A stretch of 21,614 nucleotides of DNA, from the NCBI GenBank assembly GCA_938037005.1, contig CALHVR010000008.1, positions 1 to 21,614 of the forward strand, read 5' to 3'. A program made the position numbers and the translations under genes. The stretch's first letter is position 1. Every line of letters begins with the position of its first letter. The notes below the pieces were generated by a model. It did no database searches. It had not been told where the DNA came from and worked only from the letters and a program-made list of their open reading frames with translations. This DNA comes from an uncultured Leptotrichiaceae bacterium (GTDB lineage Bacteria; Fusobacteriota; Fusobacteriia; Fusobacteriales; Leptotrichiaceae). This document shows positions 6,909 to 14,425 of the stretch, piece by piece.

Positions 6909-8213
6909 TTGACTTTAGTCGAAGCAATTAAAGTTAGAATAAATGCTCTTACAACTACACCTGAGTTAAGAAAAAGAGTAACATTTACATTAGTTATGTT
7001 TGTGATTGCGAGAATAGGAATACATATAGGTGTTCCGGGATTAAATATGGAATTATTTAAACATTTTACAGATAATGCTGTATCAAACTTTTTAAATGTT
7101 TTTTCTGGTGGAGCAATTCAAAGGGCATCAATATTTTCGTTGGGAATAGGTCCTTATATTAATGCTTCAATTGTAGTTCAATTGTTAGGGATAGTGTTTC
7201 CTAAGATTGAAGAGATGCAACGTGAAGGTGGAAAACAAAGAGAAAAATTAACACAGTGGACTAGATATTTGACAATATTGTTAGCGTTAGCACAATCATT
7301 TGGAATAGCAATTACGTTAACAACACAAGGATTAGTATATGAACCAGGAGCTAAATTTATTATTAGTTCAATGGCATTGATGACAGGTGGAACAGCATTT
7401 ATTATGTGGATTTCAGAAAGAATTACAATAAGAGGAATAGGAAATGGAACATCAATGATTATCTTTGCAAATATTGTTAGTGGATTACCTACAGTTTTCG
7501 TTCAAATGGCTACAAGCTTAACTGGAGGAATGGGGTATGTTATGTTCGCTATTTCAATAATATTATTTATTGTGATAATAACATTGATGGTTATAGTACA
7601 ATTAGCTGAAAGAAGAATACCAATACAATATCCTGGTAAGGGAAGTTTAGGATTTGGTAAAGGAACAAGTAGTGTTGGGAAAAGAACTTATTTACCGTTA
7701 AAAATAAATGCTGCGGGAGTTATGCCAATAATTTTTGCATCAGTATTAATGGTAATTCCATCATTTTTAATTGGAATGATGAAATCTGGTACTTTAAAAA
7801 ATCAATTGGCTTCACAATTTCAACAAACAGGTGCATTATACTTAATTGTATTTGCATTTTTAATAGTATTGTTTTCATTCTTCTATACTTTAACTGTCGC
7901 TTTTGATCCTGATAAGATAGCAGATGATTTAAAGCAAAGTGGAGGTACAGTACCATTAAAAAGGGCTGGAGATGAAACTGCTGAATATTTAGAAGGTGTT
8001 GTAACAAGAATAACATTTGGAAGTGCGTTCTTCTTAGCGTTTTTAGGTATAATACCGAATATTTGGTTTGGTTATGCTTTAAAAATACCAGTATTATTAG
8101 GTGGAACAAGTTTACTGATTTTAGTTGGAGTAGCAACAGAGTTATTACAACAAATTGATTCTTATTTAGCAGTTAAACAAATGAAAGGTTTCATTGGAAC
8201 TAAAAGAAGATAA
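6909..8213 (+). CDS. secY: Protein translocase subunit SecY
   Basis: SecY is the channel-forming subunit of the SecYEG translocon in the inner membrane. The sequence shows about ten hydrophobic segments, the early RIGIHIGVPGLN region, SLGIGPYINASIVVQLL in the second transmembrane region, the basic cytosolic loop ERRIPIQYPGK and the late NPDKIADDL-type motif (DPDKIADDLKQSGG). The frame can open at GTG 6900, but that codon overlaps the Shine-Dalgarno site AAGGAG (6895-6900). TTG at 6909 lies eight bases after this site and gives MTLVEAIKVRINAL, 434 residues, so I chose it. It is the last gene of the ribosomal run. Confidence 0.95.
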   Translation: MTLVEAIKVRINALTTTPELRKRVTFTLVMFVIARIGIHIGVPGLNMELFKHFTDNAVSNFLNVFSGGAIQRASIFSLGIGPYINASIVVQLLGIVFPKIEEMQREGGKQREKLTQWTRYLTILLALAQSFGIAITLTTQGLVYEPGAKFIISSMALMTGGTAFIMWISERITIRGIGNGTSMIIFANIVSGLPTVFVQMATSLTGGMGYVMFAISIILFIVIITLMVIVQLAERRIPIQYPGKGSLGFGKGTSSVGKRTYLPLKINAAGVMPIIFASVLMVIPSFLIGMMKSGTLKNQLASQFQQTGALYLIVFAFLIVLFSFFYTLTVAFDPDKIADDLKQSGGTVPLKRAGDETAEYLEGVVTRITFGSAFFLAFLGIIPNIWFGYALKIPVLLGGTSLLILVGVATELLQQIDSYLAVKQMKGFIGTKRR

Positions 8214-8255
8214 ATAAAAAATGAAGTTAAGAAATTTGTTATTAAAAATAGTAAT

Positions 8256-8280
8256 GAAGTTTTTAAACTTCTTTTTTTTT
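8256..8280 (+). terminator. Intrinsic terminator after secY
   Basis: GAAGTT (8256-8261) pairs with AACTTC (8266-8271), with up to one further A-U pair inward, and nine T residues follow directly (8272-8280). It ends the ribosomal protein operon 40 bases after the secY stop and separates it from the glycine riboswitch promoter. Confidence 0.8.
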
Positions 8281-8314
8281 AAAGTTTGAATTATAAAAAT
8301 ATATGGATAAAATA

Positions 8315-8343
8315 TTGAAATTATAAAAAAAATATGTTAATAT
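8315..8343 (+). promoter_or_regulatory. Promoter of the glycine riboswitch-symporter unit
   Basis: A -35 box TTGAAA (8315-8320) and a -10 box TAATAT (8338-8343) are separated by 17 bases, and TG at 8335-8336 makes an extended -10. Transcription would begin near 8350, about ten bases before the first conserved riboswitch bases. The match is to the general sigma-70 consensus; the start point is inferred. Confidence 0.75.
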
Positions 8344-8360
8344 AAAGAAAATAAAATAAA

Positions 8361-8607
8361 TCGGATGAAGATATGAGGAGAGATTATCATGTCATTTAGT
8401 AAAAATTATATAAATGTAAAGATAACACCGAAGAAGCGACTCTTTCAGGTAAAAGGACTCATATTGGACGAACCTCTGGAGAGAGTATCTGTATTAGATT
8501 AAGTTTATTTTAATTAATTATAGACTTTTTAAAATAATACGAAGATGACACCGAAGGAGCAAAGATATTAGAAATAATATCCTAAACTCTCAGGTAAAAG
8601 GACAGAG
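8361..8607 (+). promoter_or_regulatory. Tandem glycine riboswitch
   Basis: Two aptamers are visible. Aptamer 1 has P1 ATATGAG (8371-8377) with CTCATAT (8457-8463) and the conserved ACACCGAAGAAGC and CTTTCAGGTAAAAGGAC segments. Aptamer 2 has P1 CTCTG (8474-8478) with CAGAG (8603-8607) and the consensus ACACCGAAGGAGC and ACTCTCAGGTAAAAGGAC segments. The leader TCG (8361-8363) can pair with CGA (8469-8471) to form the P0 kink-turn known from this class. The 536-base gene-free stretch 8214-8749 holds, in order, the secY terminator, a promoter, this riboswitch and its terminator. Glycine binding should control the symporter gene downstream. Confidence 0.95.
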
Positions 8608-8654
8608 ATACGAGCGTATATTTTTCATACGTTTGTTTCTTTATATTCAATCAG

Positions 8655-8684
8655 AGGTCTTTCAAGAAGGACCTTTTTTATTTT
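8655..8684 (+). terminator. Riboswitch-controlled intrinsic terminator
   Basis: AGGTCTTT (8655-8662) pairs with AAGGACCT (8667-8674) through eight pairs (one G-U) around a CAAG loop, followed by TTTTTTATTTT. The segment CAGAGGT (8652-8658), overlapping the 5' arm, is fully complementary to ACCTCTG (8472-8478), which contains the 5' strand of aptamer 2 P1. This makes aptamer folding and the antiterminator mutually exclusive: with P1 formed the terminator is free to fold, so glycine should switch expression off. Confidence 0.85.
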
Positions 8685-8749
8685 GAATATTTAGAAGTTC
8701 AAAATTCATTCATTTTTTATTAAAATTTTAAGAAATGAGGAGATAAAAA

Positions 8750-10081
8750 ATGTTAGAAGTAATTAAAGGATTAAACAGTTTTTTTTGGGGATATTTGTTA
8801 ATTATCTTATTGGTTGGGACAGGAATTTTTTTCACATTAAAATTGAAATTTATTCAAATAAGAGAATTTAAGATGGGATTGAAACATTTAGTGAACGGAT
8901 TTGATCTAAATGGAGAAGATGCAGATCATAAAGGAATGTCATCATTCCAAGCATTAGCAACAGCTATTGCGGCACAAGTTGGAACAGGAAATTTAGCAGG
9001 AGCAGCAACAGCTATTGTTTCGGGAGGTCCTGGAGCCATTTTTTGGATGTGGTTTAGTGCATTTTTAGGAATGGCAACAATTTATGCTGAAGCAGTGTTA
9101 GGGCAAATATTTAAAAGAGAAGTAGATGGAGCTGTGACAGGAGGTCCAGCGTATTATATAGAAAAATTATTTGGTGGAAATAAACTGGCGAAAGGTATGG
9201 CAATATTTTTTGCAATTTCATGTATGCTATCTTTAGGATTTATGGGAAATGCAGTTCAATCAAATTCAATAGGTGTAGCATTTGAAAATTCATTTAAAAT
9301 TCCAACGATTGTAACAGGAATTATTATTGCTATATTAGCAGGATTTATATTTTTTGGTGGAGTAAAAAGAATTGTAGCATTTACTGAAAAAGTAGTTCCA
9401 ATAATGGCAGGGATGTATATATTGATTTGTATAGTTGTAATTATTTTAAATTATAATAATATACTTCCAGCATTAAGTGCAATATTTACAAGTGCATTTA
9501 CTACAAAAGCAATGGTTGGAGGATTTTTAGGACAAGGAATTAGAAAAGCTATGAGATATGGTATTGCGAGAGGATTATTTTCAAATGAAGCTGGGATGGG
9601 ATCAACACCGCATGCACATGCAATGGCAAAAGTAAAAAAACCAGAAGATCAAGGACATATAGCTATTGTGACGGTATTTATTGATACATTTGTAGTTTTA
9701 ACATTAACAGCTTTAGTTATTTTGACGACAAGCGGAAAAGTTGAAAATTTAACTGGAATTTCATTAGCACAACAGGTATTTATAAATACTTTAGGACATT
9801 TTGGTGGAATATTTGTGGCAATTGCATTATTTTTCTTTGCATTTTCAACAGTTATTGGATGGTATTTATTTGGAGAAGCAAATGTTCGATATTTATTTGG
9901 TAAAAAAGCAATAAATATATATAGAATAATAGTTTTAATTTGTATTGTAATTGGTACAACACAAAAAGTAGATATGGTTTGGGAATTAGCAGATTTATTT
10001 AATGGATTTATGGTAATTCCAAATTTAATAGCGTTAATTGGATTTAATAGTTTGGTTAAAGATACTATGGTTAAAAATTAA
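8750..10081 (+). CDS. Sodium:alanine/glycine symporter (AGCS family)
   Basis: The 443-residue product is an integral membrane protein with about ten to eleven hydrophobic segments. Family hallmarks are the sequence GTGNLAGAATAIVSGGPGAIFWMW (about residues 79-102), GGPAYYIEK, and RYGIARGLFSNEAGMGSTPHAHA in the middle. Members import alanine or glycine with sodium. The upstream glycine riboswitch argues that glycine is the substrate that matters here, but specificity cannot be read from the sequence. ATG start with a GAGGAG site at 8737-8742. It is a single-gene unit with its own promoter and terminator. Confidence 0.93.
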   Translation: MLEVIKGLNSFFWGYLLIILLVGTGIFFTLKLKFIQIREFKMGLKHLVNGFDLNGEDADHKGMSSFQALATAIAAQVGTGNLAGAATAIVSGGPGAIFWMWFSAFLGMATIYAEAVLGQIFKREVDGAVTGGPAYYIEKLFGGNKLAKGMAIFFAISCMLSLGFMGNAVQSNSIGVAFENSFKIPTIVTGIIIAILAGFIFFGGVKRIVAFTEKVVPIMAGMYILICIVVIILNYNNILPALSAIFTSAFTTKAMVGGFLGQGIRKAMRYGIARGLFSNEAGMGSTPHAHAMAKVKKPEDQGHIAIVTVFIDTFVVLTLTALVILTTSGKVENLTGISLAQQVFINTLGHFGGIFVAIALFFFAFSTVIGWYLFGEANVRYLFGKKAINIYRIIVLICIVIGTTQKVDMVWELADLFNGFMVIPNLIALIGFNSLVKDTMVKN

Positions 10082-10089
10082 TTAAAATA

Positions 10090-10128
10090 GTTCTTATTTC
10101 TAAAATAAAAAGAAGTGAGAACTTTTTT
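10090..10128 (+). terminator. Terminator after the symporter gene
   Basis: An 11-pair stem (10090-10100 with 10112-10122, including two G-U pairs) encloses an A-rich 11-base loop and is followed by TTTTTTATTTT. It lies nine bases past the stop codon and separates the symporter from thiN. Confidence 0.85.
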
Positions 10129-10156
10129 ATTTTAAATACTACAATTTAAAATATCG

Positions 10157-10165
10157 TGATATAAT
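10157..10165 (+). promoter_or_regulatory. Extended -10 promoter of thiN
   Basis: TGATATAAT (10157-10165) is a perfect extended -10 element. No good -35 box is found at the usual distance, which an extended -10 can compensate. Transcription would start near 10172, giving a leader of about 30 bases before the thiN ATG. No THI-box riboswitch is visible, and none would fit. Confidence 0.65.
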
Positions 10166-10201
10166 ATAGTAGAATTTCAAAAAATATAAGAAAGAGGATA
10201 T

Positions 10202-10864
10202 ATGAAAGCGATAATTTTTGTAAATGGTGATTATGATTATGGAGAAAATTTTGTAGAAGAGCTAGTTGATAAAGAAGATTATGTATTTTGTGCAGATGGA
10301 GGAGCAAATTATGCCTACAAATATGGCTTGAATGTAAAATATATAATTGGGGACTTGGATTCGATAGAGCAAAGTGTTTTAGAATATTATAAAAATATGA
10401 ATTGTATTATAGAGAAATATCCAAAAGAGAAGGATTTTACAGACTTTGAGCTTATTTTGAAAAAAATAAATAAAATTCAAAAATTTGAAAAAATACAATT
10501 TGAAAAAATATATGTTTTAGGTGGACTTGGTGGAAGAATCGATATGACACTTAATAATTTGAACTTGATGGAAACATACAAAAATTTAATTTTTTTGACA
10601 AAAAATGAAGAAATTTTTTATAAAGAGAATTCTTTTGAAATTGAAAATAAAGAAAATTATGAATTTTCAATTATATTACTTGATAGTGAAATTGAGGAAT
10701 TATTATTAAAAGGTTTTAAATATGAGTTGGATAGAGCGACAATAACAAGAAAAGAATCTAGATTAGTTAGTAATTTGATAACATATAAAAAAGCAAAAGT
10801 TTGTTTTTTAAGAGGGAAGATTATTGTTATTTTAAGAAAAAGAAATAAAAATGACAAAAATTAA
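10202..10864 (+). CDS. thiN: Thiamine pyrophosphokinase
   Basis: This 220-residue enzyme transfers pyrophosphate from ATP to thiamine, making the cofactor thiamine diphosphate from salvaged thiamine. The catalytic N-terminal domain shows ADGGAN (31-36), IIGDLDS (48-54), the acidic KDFTDFE motif (77-83) and GGRIDMTLNNL (110-120); the C-terminal half is the thiamine-binding beta domain and is more divergent. ATG start, with AGAGG at 10193-10197 only four bases upstream. It stands alone between two terminators, with its own promoter. In Bacillus relatives thiN follows rpe/rsgA; that context is not seen here. Confidence 0.92.
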   Translation: MKAIIFVNGDYDYGENFVEELVDKEDYVFCADGGANYAYKYGLNVKYIIGDLDSIEQSVLEYYKNMNCIIEKYPKEKDFTDFELILKKINKIQKFEKIQFEKIYVLGGLGGRIDMTLNNLNLMETYKNLIFLTKNEEIFYKENSFEIENKENYEFSIILLDSEIEELLLKGFKYELDRATITRKESRLVSNLITYKKAKVCFLRGKIIVILRKRNKNDKN

Positions 10865-10896
10865 GATGTAATTTTAAAAATTTACATCTTTTTTTT
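10865..10896 (+). terminator. Terminator after thiN
   Basis: GATGTAA (10865-10871) pairs with TTACATC (10882-10888), extendable by two A-U pairs that include the stop codon, and eight T residues follow (10889-10896). It closes the thiN unit. Confidence 0.85.
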
Positions 10897-10973
10897 ATTT
10901 TCTCAAAGTACCGAAAATAGTGAGTTTTTTCACAAAATGAGTTAAGTTTAAAAAAAATAATTGTGTTTTTTAC

Positions 10974-11001
10974 TTGACAAAATATAAAAACAAGGTAAAC
11001 T
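10974..11001 (+). promoter_or_regulatory. Promoter of the fucose operon
   Basis: A perfect -35 box TTGACA (10974-10979) is followed after 16 bases by TAAACT (10996-11001), a four-of-six match to the -10 consensus. Transcription would begin near 11008, giving a leader of about 54 bases. A short inverted repeat, GTGA (10920-10923) and TCAC (10930-10933), lies upstream and might be part of an operator, but it is weak. No regulator gene is in the window. Confidence 0.65.
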
Positions 11002-11061
11002 AAATTTGTAAAATAAAAAACATCAAATAAACAGATTTGAATGTAGAAGGAGATTATTATC

Positions 11062-12216
11062 ATGGCAAACAGAATTATTTTGAACGAAGTAGCTTATCAT
11101 GGATTTGGAGCAGTAAATGCAATTGTAGAGGAAGTAGCTAAAAATAAATTTAAAAAAGCTTTCTTATGTACAGATCCAGGATTAATTGAATTTGGAGTAG
11201 CAGGAAAAGTAGAAGAAGTATTAAAAGGTGCAGGTTTAGAATACGAAATCTTTTCAAATGTTCAAGCAAACCCAACAATAGAAAATGTTCAAGATGGAGT
11301 TGAAAAATTTAAAGCATCAGGAGCAGATTATATAATTGCAGTTGGTGGAGGATCATCAATGGACGCAGCAAAAGCAATTGGAATCATTATTACAAATCCT
11401 GAATATGCAGATGTAAGAAGTTTAGAATTTGGAGTAGCAGAACCAACTAAAAATAAAAGTGTTCCAATAATAGCGGTAGCAACAACAGCTGGAACAGCAG
11501 CAGAAGTAACAATTAACTATGTAATTACTGATGTAGAAAAAAATAGAAAATTTGTTTGTGTAGATCCACATGATTTACCAGTAGTAGCAATAGTTGATCC
11601 TGAATTAATGTTAACAATGCCTAAAGTATTGACAGCAGCAACAGGATTAGATGCTTTAACACATGCAATTGAAGGATTTACAACTAAAGCAGCTTGGGAA
11701 ATGACAGATATGTTCCACTTAAAAGCTATTGAATTAATTGGTAAATATTTAAGAGGAGCAGTTCAAAACGATAGAGAAGCAAAAGAAAAAATGGCATTAG
11801 CTTCTTATATTGCAGGAATGGGATTCTCAAATGTAGGATTAGGAATTGTTCACTCAATGGCTCACCCATTAGGAGCTTTCTATAATACACCTCATGGAAT
11901 TGCAAATGCAATTATATTACCAACAGTAATGGAATACAATGCTCCATTCACAGGAGAAAAATTCAGAGATATAGCTAAAGCTTTAGGTGTAGAAGGAACT
12001 GAAAAAATGTCTCAAGAAGAATATAGAAAAGCAGCGGTAGATGCAGTTAGACAATTAGCTACTGATGTAGATATACCAGATAATTTAAGAGAAATTATGA
12101 ATCCAGAAGACTTAGAATTCATTGCAACATCAGCATTAAACGATGTATGTACTGGTGGAAATCCAAGAGATACAAACTTAGAAGAAATTAAAGAATTGTA
12201 CTTAAAATTATTATAA
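11062..12216 (+). CDS. fucO: Lactaldehyde reductase (1,2-propanediol oxidoreductase)
   Basis: This 384-residue enzyme reduces L-lactaldehyde from fucose cleavage to L-1,2-propanediol with NADH, restoring NAD+ during fermentation. From memory it is very similar to Escherichia coli FucO along its length (MANRIILNEVAYHGFGAV at the start, TTAGTAAEVTINYVITD, FVCVDPHDLP). As an iron-dependent group III alcohol dehydrogenase it shows GGGSSMD (95-101) for NAD binding and likely metal ligands Asp197, His201, His264 and His278. ATG start nine bases after AAGGAG (11047-11052). It is the first gene of the operon and is followed by a strong hairpin before fucA. Confidence 0.94.
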   Translation: MANRIILNEVAYHGFGAVNAIVEEVAKNKFKKAFLCTDPGLIEFGVAGKVEEVLKGAGLEYEIFSNVQANPTIENVQDGVEKFKASGADYIIAVGGGSSMDAAKAIGIIITNPEYADVRSLEFGVAEPTKNKSVPIIAVATTAGTAAEVTINYVITDVEKNRKFVCVDPHDLPVVAIVDPELMLTMPKVLTAATGLDALTHAIEGFTTKAAWEMTDMFHLKAIELIGKYLRGAVQNDREAKEKMALASYIAGMGFSNVGLGIVHSMAHPLGAFYNTPHGIANAIILPTVMEYNAPFTGEKFRDIAKALGVEGTEKMSQEEYRKAAVDAVRQLATDVDIPDNLREIMNPEDLEFIATSALNDVCTGGNPRDTNLEEIKELYLKLL

Positions 12217-12229
12217 TAGATTGAAATGT

Positions 12230-12274
12230 TAGATGGAACTCATTAATACGGCTCAGGTTAGTGAGTTCTATTTA
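12230..12274 (+). repeat. Long hairpin between fucO and fucA
   Basis: Positions 12230-12246 pair with 12258-12274 to give 17 consecutive pairs, three of them G-U, around an 11-base loop TACGGCTCAGG that is unusually GC-rich for this genome. No U-tract follows, so it is not a standard terminator. It ends 12 bases before the fucA ribosome binding site (12287-12291). A role in mRNA processing or in protecting the fucO end of the message is plausible but inferred. Confidence 0.7.
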
Positions 12275-12297
12275 GTGTAAAAATGTAGGAGAAAAGT

Positions 12298-12954
12298 ATG
12301 CTATTAGAAAAAGAGAGAAAACAAGTAATAGAATATTCTTTAAATTTATTAGATCAAGGACTTACAAATGGAACAGCAGGAAATGTAAGTATTTATAATA
12401 GAGAAAAAGGATTGGTGGCAATTAGCCCAACAGGAGTTCCTTATAAAGAATTAACACCTGATATGATTTCAGTAATTGATTTAGAAGGAAACTTAAAAGA
12501 AGGATTAAAACCTTCAAGTGAAATAGAAATGCACTTGATTTTATACAGAAATCGAGAAGATGTAAATGCAGTAGTGCATACTCATCCAGTTTATACAACA
12601 GTGTTAGCATGTTTAAGAGAAGATTTACCTGCGATTGACTATATGATAGGTGTAACTAAAGCTGCAAAAGTTAAATGCGCAGAATATGCTCCATATGGAA
12701 CTCCAGAATTAGCAAAAAATGCATTTGAAGCTATGGGAGATAGTTATGCTGTAATTTTAGCAAATCATGGATTAACAACAGCTGGACCAGATATAGCAAA
12801 TGCATTTAATGTAACTGTACAAGTTGAGTATATTTCACAATTATATGTATTTGGAAGATCAATAGGAAAACCAGTAGTATTGCCTGATTCAGAAATGGAA
12901 AGTATGTTAGTTAGATTTAAATCTTATGGACAAATTAAATCAACAAAAGAATAA
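12298..12954 (+). CDS. fucA: L-fuculose-1-phosphate aldolase
   Basis: This 218-residue class II aldolase splits L-fuculose 1-phosphate into dihydroxyacetone phosphate and L-lactaldehyde in the cytoplasm. It has GTAGNVS (25-31), SPTGVPYKELT, PSSEIEMH with the catalytic Glu75, and the zinc ligands His94, His96 (VVHTHP) and His157 (ANHGL). Length and motifs match Escherichia coli FucA (215 residues). Relatives that act on ribulose or rhamnulose phosphates are possible, but fucI, fucU and fucO nearby favour fuculose phosphate. ATG start with AGGAG at 12287-12291; the kinase gene follows nine bases later. Confidence 0.9.
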   Translation: MLLEKERKQVIEYSLNLLDQGLTNGTAGNVSIYNREKGLVAISPTGVPYKELTPDMISVIDLEGNLKEGLKPSSEIEMHLILYRNREDVNAVVHTHPVYTTVLACLREDLPAIDYMIGVTKAAKVKCAEYAPYGTPELAKNAFEAMGDSYAVILANHGLTTAGPDIANAFNVTVQVEYISQLYVFGRSIGKPVVLPDSEMESMLVRFKSYGQIKSTKE

Positions 12955-12963
12955 GAGGTAATT

Positions 12964-14421
12964 ATGAAAAAACAAGGGATTTTAGCTTTTGACTACGGTG
13001 CATCATCTGGAAGATTGATATTAGGTATTATGAAAGAAGAGGCAGGATTAAGAAAAATAGATTTAGAAGAATTGCATAGATTTAAAAATAGATCGGTAAA
13101 ACTTAATAAATATGAATGCTGGGATTTTTTATATCTTTATAGTGAATTAAAAGAAGGATTGAAAAAAGCGTTTGCTGATGATGGAATAATAAAAAAAGAA
13201 AATATAGATGTTTTAAGTGTAGGTGTAGATACTTGGGGAGTTGACTATGGTTGGCTAGATGAAAATGGTGAATTAATAGCAAATCCAGTATGTTATAGAG
13301 ATATTAGAACAGAAGAAATATTTGATGAAGTTCATTCAAAAATTTCAAAAGAAGAAATATTTAAAGAAACGGGAATACAATTTAATTCATTTAATACACT
13401 ATATCAAATATATTATGATATTCATAAAAGAAAAATTCTTGAAAAAGGTGCGAAAAAAATTCAATTTTTACCAAATTTATTCACATATTTTTTAACAGGG
13501 AAAATGTCTTGGGAATACACTATAGCTTCAACAAGTGGAATGTTAAATGCTGAAACTAAAAATTGGAGTGAAAAAATATTTAAAACATTAGATATACCGA
13601 TGGACATTGTTGGTGAAATAAAAAGTGGAGGACAAGTATTAGGAGAAGTAAAACAAGAAATTTTAAATGAGTTAGGGATTAATAAATTAGATGTGTCATT
13701 AACTACTTCTCATGATTCTGCAGGGGCAATTGCAGGAGCACCTCTAGAAAAAAATACAGTAAGTATTATAAATGGAACATGGTCAATTTTAGGATTAGAA
13801 TCAGATATTTCATTTGTAAATGATGAAGCTTTTAAAAGTAATATTGCGAATGAAGGTGGAATAGAAAATAAAACGAGAGTTCTTAAAATGATACCAGGAC
13901 TTTGGATGTTACAACAATTAAAAGGAATATTTGATAGTAAAAAATTAAATATTGATTACCCAGAATTTGGTAAATTAGCAAGTGAGTCTTCGTTAAAATC
14001 ATTTGCAGATTTAGAAAGTGAAAGATTTTTACATACAAAAAATATGGAAAAAGAATTACAACAGTATTGCGAAGAGACAAATCAAGAAATACCTAAAACA
14101 AATTCTGATTTATTAAGAGTTGCTTATAATAGTTTGAAAAAACAATATAATAAAAGTATTCTTGAGTTGGAAAAATTAGTTGGAATAAAATTTGAAAAAT
14201 TGGTAGCAATAGGTGGAGGAATACAAGATAAATTCTTATGTCAAGAGGTAGCAAATGAAGTTGGACGAAATATAGAAGCAGGGCCAATAGAAGCGTCGGC
14301 ATTTGGAAATATTGTAACTCAATTTATAGCAACTGGTTTAATATCAAATTTAAAAGAAGGAAGAGAAATAATTAAAAATTCAATAGAAATAGTGGTATAC
14401 AGACCGGAGAGGAGGGAATAA
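12964..14421 (+). CDS. RhaB-family sugar kinase, probable L-fuculokinase
   Basis: This FGGY/ASKHA kinase of 485 residues most likely phosphorylates L-fuculose at O1, feeding FucA. It looks more like rhamnulokinase (RhaB, about 489 residues) than Escherichia coli FucK: DYGASSGR (10-17), GVDTWGVDYGWLD, YRDIRT, GIQFNSFNTLYQ, TGKMSWEYT and ANEGG are RhaB features. The likely catalytic base is Asp251 in TSHDSAGA, NGTWS (270-274) and GGGIQDKFLCQ bind ATP. RhaB-type kinases also act in fucose pathways of Bacteroides, as far as I recall. No rhamnose isomerase or aldolase is present. ATG start with a modest AGAGG site; its end carries the ribosome binding site of the next gene. Confidence 0.85.
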   Translation: MKKQGILAFDYGASSGRLILGIMKEEAGLRKIDLEELHRFKNRSVKLNKYECWDFLYLYSELKEGLKKAFADDGIIKKENIDVLSVGVDTWGVDYGWLDENGELIANPVCYRDIRTEEIFDEVHSKISKEEIFKETGIQFNSFNTLYQIYYDIHKRKILEKGAKKIQFLPNLFTYFLTGKMSWEYTIASTSGMLNAETKNWSEKIFKTLDIPMDIVGEIKSGGQVLGEVKQEILNELGINKLDVSLTTSHDSAGAIAGAPLEKNTVSIINGTWSILGLESDISFVNDEAFKSNIANEGGIENKTRVLKMIPGLWMLQQLKGIFDSKKLNIDYPEFGKLASESSLKSFADLESERFLHTKNMEKELQQYCEETNQEIPKTNSDLLRVAYNSLKKQYNKSILELEKLVGIKFEKLVAIGGGIQDKFLCQEVANEVGRNIEAGPIEASAFGNIVTQFIATGLISNLKEGREIIKNSIEIVVYRPERRE

Positions 14422-14425
14422 TTGA

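Noticed and set aside
7720..8136. 138-codon open frame on the - strand inside secY
   Set aside because: It is an antisense shadow of a conserved membrane protein gene, rich in Leu and Phe from reverse-read codons, with no recognisable family or ribosome binding site.
8214..8749. Hidden small gene in the 536-base stretch before the symporter
   Set aside because: The stretch is explained by a terminator, promoter, tandem glycine riboswitch and second terminator; ATG codons within the aptamers open only short frames.
10920..10933. GTGA/TCAC inverted repeat upstream of the fucose promoter as an operator
   Set aside because: Half-sites are only four bases, which is expected by chance; mentioned only as a weak possibility with the promoter.
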